From positions 2,614-8,161 of the forward strand of contig DBVR01000043.1 of the NCBI GenBank assembly GCA_002308755.1: a stretch of 5,548 nt of DNA, in the 5' to 3' direction. How positions within the stretch are numbered: position 1 is the first letter of the stretch; every line of letters begins with the position of its first letter. The translations under genes and the position numbers were made by a program. This document shows, one piece after another, positions 5,019 to 5,548 of this stretch. The DNA is from Christensenella sp. UBA1259 (lineage in GTDB: Bacteria > Bacillota > Clostridia > Christensenellales > Borkfalkiaceae). The notes under the pieces are model-generated. The model saw only the letters and a program-made list of their open reading frames with translations. It was not told the origin of the DNA and searched no databases.

Positions 5019-5548
5019 TCAAAGCAGTTCCTTGCAAAGAAGAGATATCTGATCTTCGTTTTCGTTAGACATTGCGGAATTTATCCTGACGACTGGTTCT
5101 GCGTAGGAAATATTCTTGCATTTTTCAAGGATACCTTGCATTACCTTTGCGGCGTTGGGCGCCCAGCTGCCGTTTTCTATCAAAGCCACTTTGCGGTTCT
5201 GGTAATTTCTTTCCGCCAGGCGTTCTAAAAAGTCCCGCATAAAGGGGAACACGTCCATATTATATGTAGTTGTGGCGAACACCGCTTTATCGAACTCGAA
5301 CGCCGCCGCGACAGCCGCCGACATATCGCATTTCGACAAGTCGTAAACTTGGGTGGTAACGCCGACCTTTTGCAGTTTTTCGTTAAGCAGAAGAACGGCT
5401 CTTTCGGTGTTTCCGTAAACGGAAGTATAGAATATCCCGACTCCCGTTTTTTCGGGCAAGTAGGAAGACCATACGTTATAAAGTCCGATATACTTTTCTA
5501 CGTTGTCGGTAAGTATCTCGCCGTGCAGGGGAAGTACGGCGTTTATTT
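5019..5548 (-). CDS. A-type flavodiiron protein (FprA-like), C-terminal part; 5' end off window
   Basis: The frame is open to the right edge, so the start is outside; the TTG at 5457-5459 is internal. The 175 visible residues begin with the end of the metallo-beta-lactamase-like domain: LPLHG (5-9), whose His8 fits the last diiron ligand of the family, then the link YIGLYNVWSSYLPE. The C-terminal flavodoxin-like domain has FMN loops at TSVYGNT (41-47), TTTYNMDVFPFM (92-103) and ENGSWAP (124-130). Flavodiiron proteins are cytoplasmic enzymes of anaerobes that reduce O2 to water, or NO to N2O, with electrons passed through FMN to the diiron site, usually from rubredoxin or a similar carrier. 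The visible end shows no rubredoxin domain, so this is the simple class A form. The substrate, O2 or NO, cannot be decided. It converges on cas9 and has its own terminator; a functional link to CRISPR is not indicated. Confidence 0.9.
   Translation of the reverse strand, partial: INAVLPLHGEILTDNVEKYIGLYNVWSSYLPEKTGVGIFYTSVYGNTERAVLLLNEKLQKVGVTTQVYDLSKCDMSAAVAAAFEFDKAVFATTTYNMDVFPFMRDFLERLAERNYQNRKVALIENGSWAPNAAKVMQGILEKCKNISYAEPVVRINSAMSNENEDQISLLCKELL

Noticed and set aside
5457..5459. TTG as the start of a 146-residue flavodoxin
   Set aside because: The frame continues to the window edge with LPLHG and YIGLYNVWSSY, typical of the flavodiiron protein just before its flavodoxin domain.

Overview
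The window carries a compact type II-C CRISPR-Cas locus (about 4.1 kb) between two unrelated chromosomal genes. Both flanking genes are cut by the window edges. The flavodiiron protein, the MocR-type regulator, the moderate GC content, the frequent ATA isoleucine codons and the AGGAGG ribosome binding site suggest an anaerobic, Clostridia-like Bacillota, probably uncultured. This placement is inference; there is no rRNA or other taxonomic marker.

Layout, left to right. Positions 1-825 (+) hold the aminotransferase-like part of a MocR/GntR-family regulator. It is open at the left edge and stops about 100 residues short of the usual C-terminus. Positions 826-1094 are AT-rich and hold the tracrRNA gene: a consensus-like promoter (TTGACA, 17 bp, TATCAT), an anti-repeat matching the CRISPR repeat at 30 of 36 positions, a small hairpin, and a 12-bp terminator hairpin ending just before the cas9 ribosome binding site. 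Positions 1095-4346 (+) encode an intact 1083-residue Cas9 with all RuvC and HNH catalytic residues. At 4348-4434, one base after the cas9 stop, a 28-codon reading frame resembles the N-terminus of Cas1 and then ends, so the adaptation genes appear to have been deleted. Positions 4448-4945 are a CRISPR array of eight 36-bp repeats and seven 30-bp spacers. Positions 4973-5014 are the terminator of the rightmost gene, and 5019-5548 (-) is the C-terminal part of an FprA-type flavodiiron protein.

How the parts work together. The crRNAs should be read from the minus strand, towards cas9. In that orientation the repeat begins GTTTTAG and ends TGGTATAAT, a perfect extended -10 promoter. Each repeat can therefore start its own crRNA inside the next spacer, as described for Neisseria type II-C systems, giving guides of about 23-24 nt. 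The tracrRNA anti-repeat pairs with the crRNA repeat along nearly its whole length, with a 3-nt internal loop, and the two would load Cas9. Nothing in the window supplies Cas1, Cas2 or Csn2, so interference looks intact but the array can probably no longer grow unless Cas1-Cas2 act from elsewhere.

The most interesting points are the cas1 stub, the repeat-borne promoters (including one with no spacer that points at the cas9 3' end), an inverted repeat at the tracrRNA 5' end that could form a natural single-guide-like fold, and the lack of a separate cas9 promoter downstream of the tracrRNA terminator.
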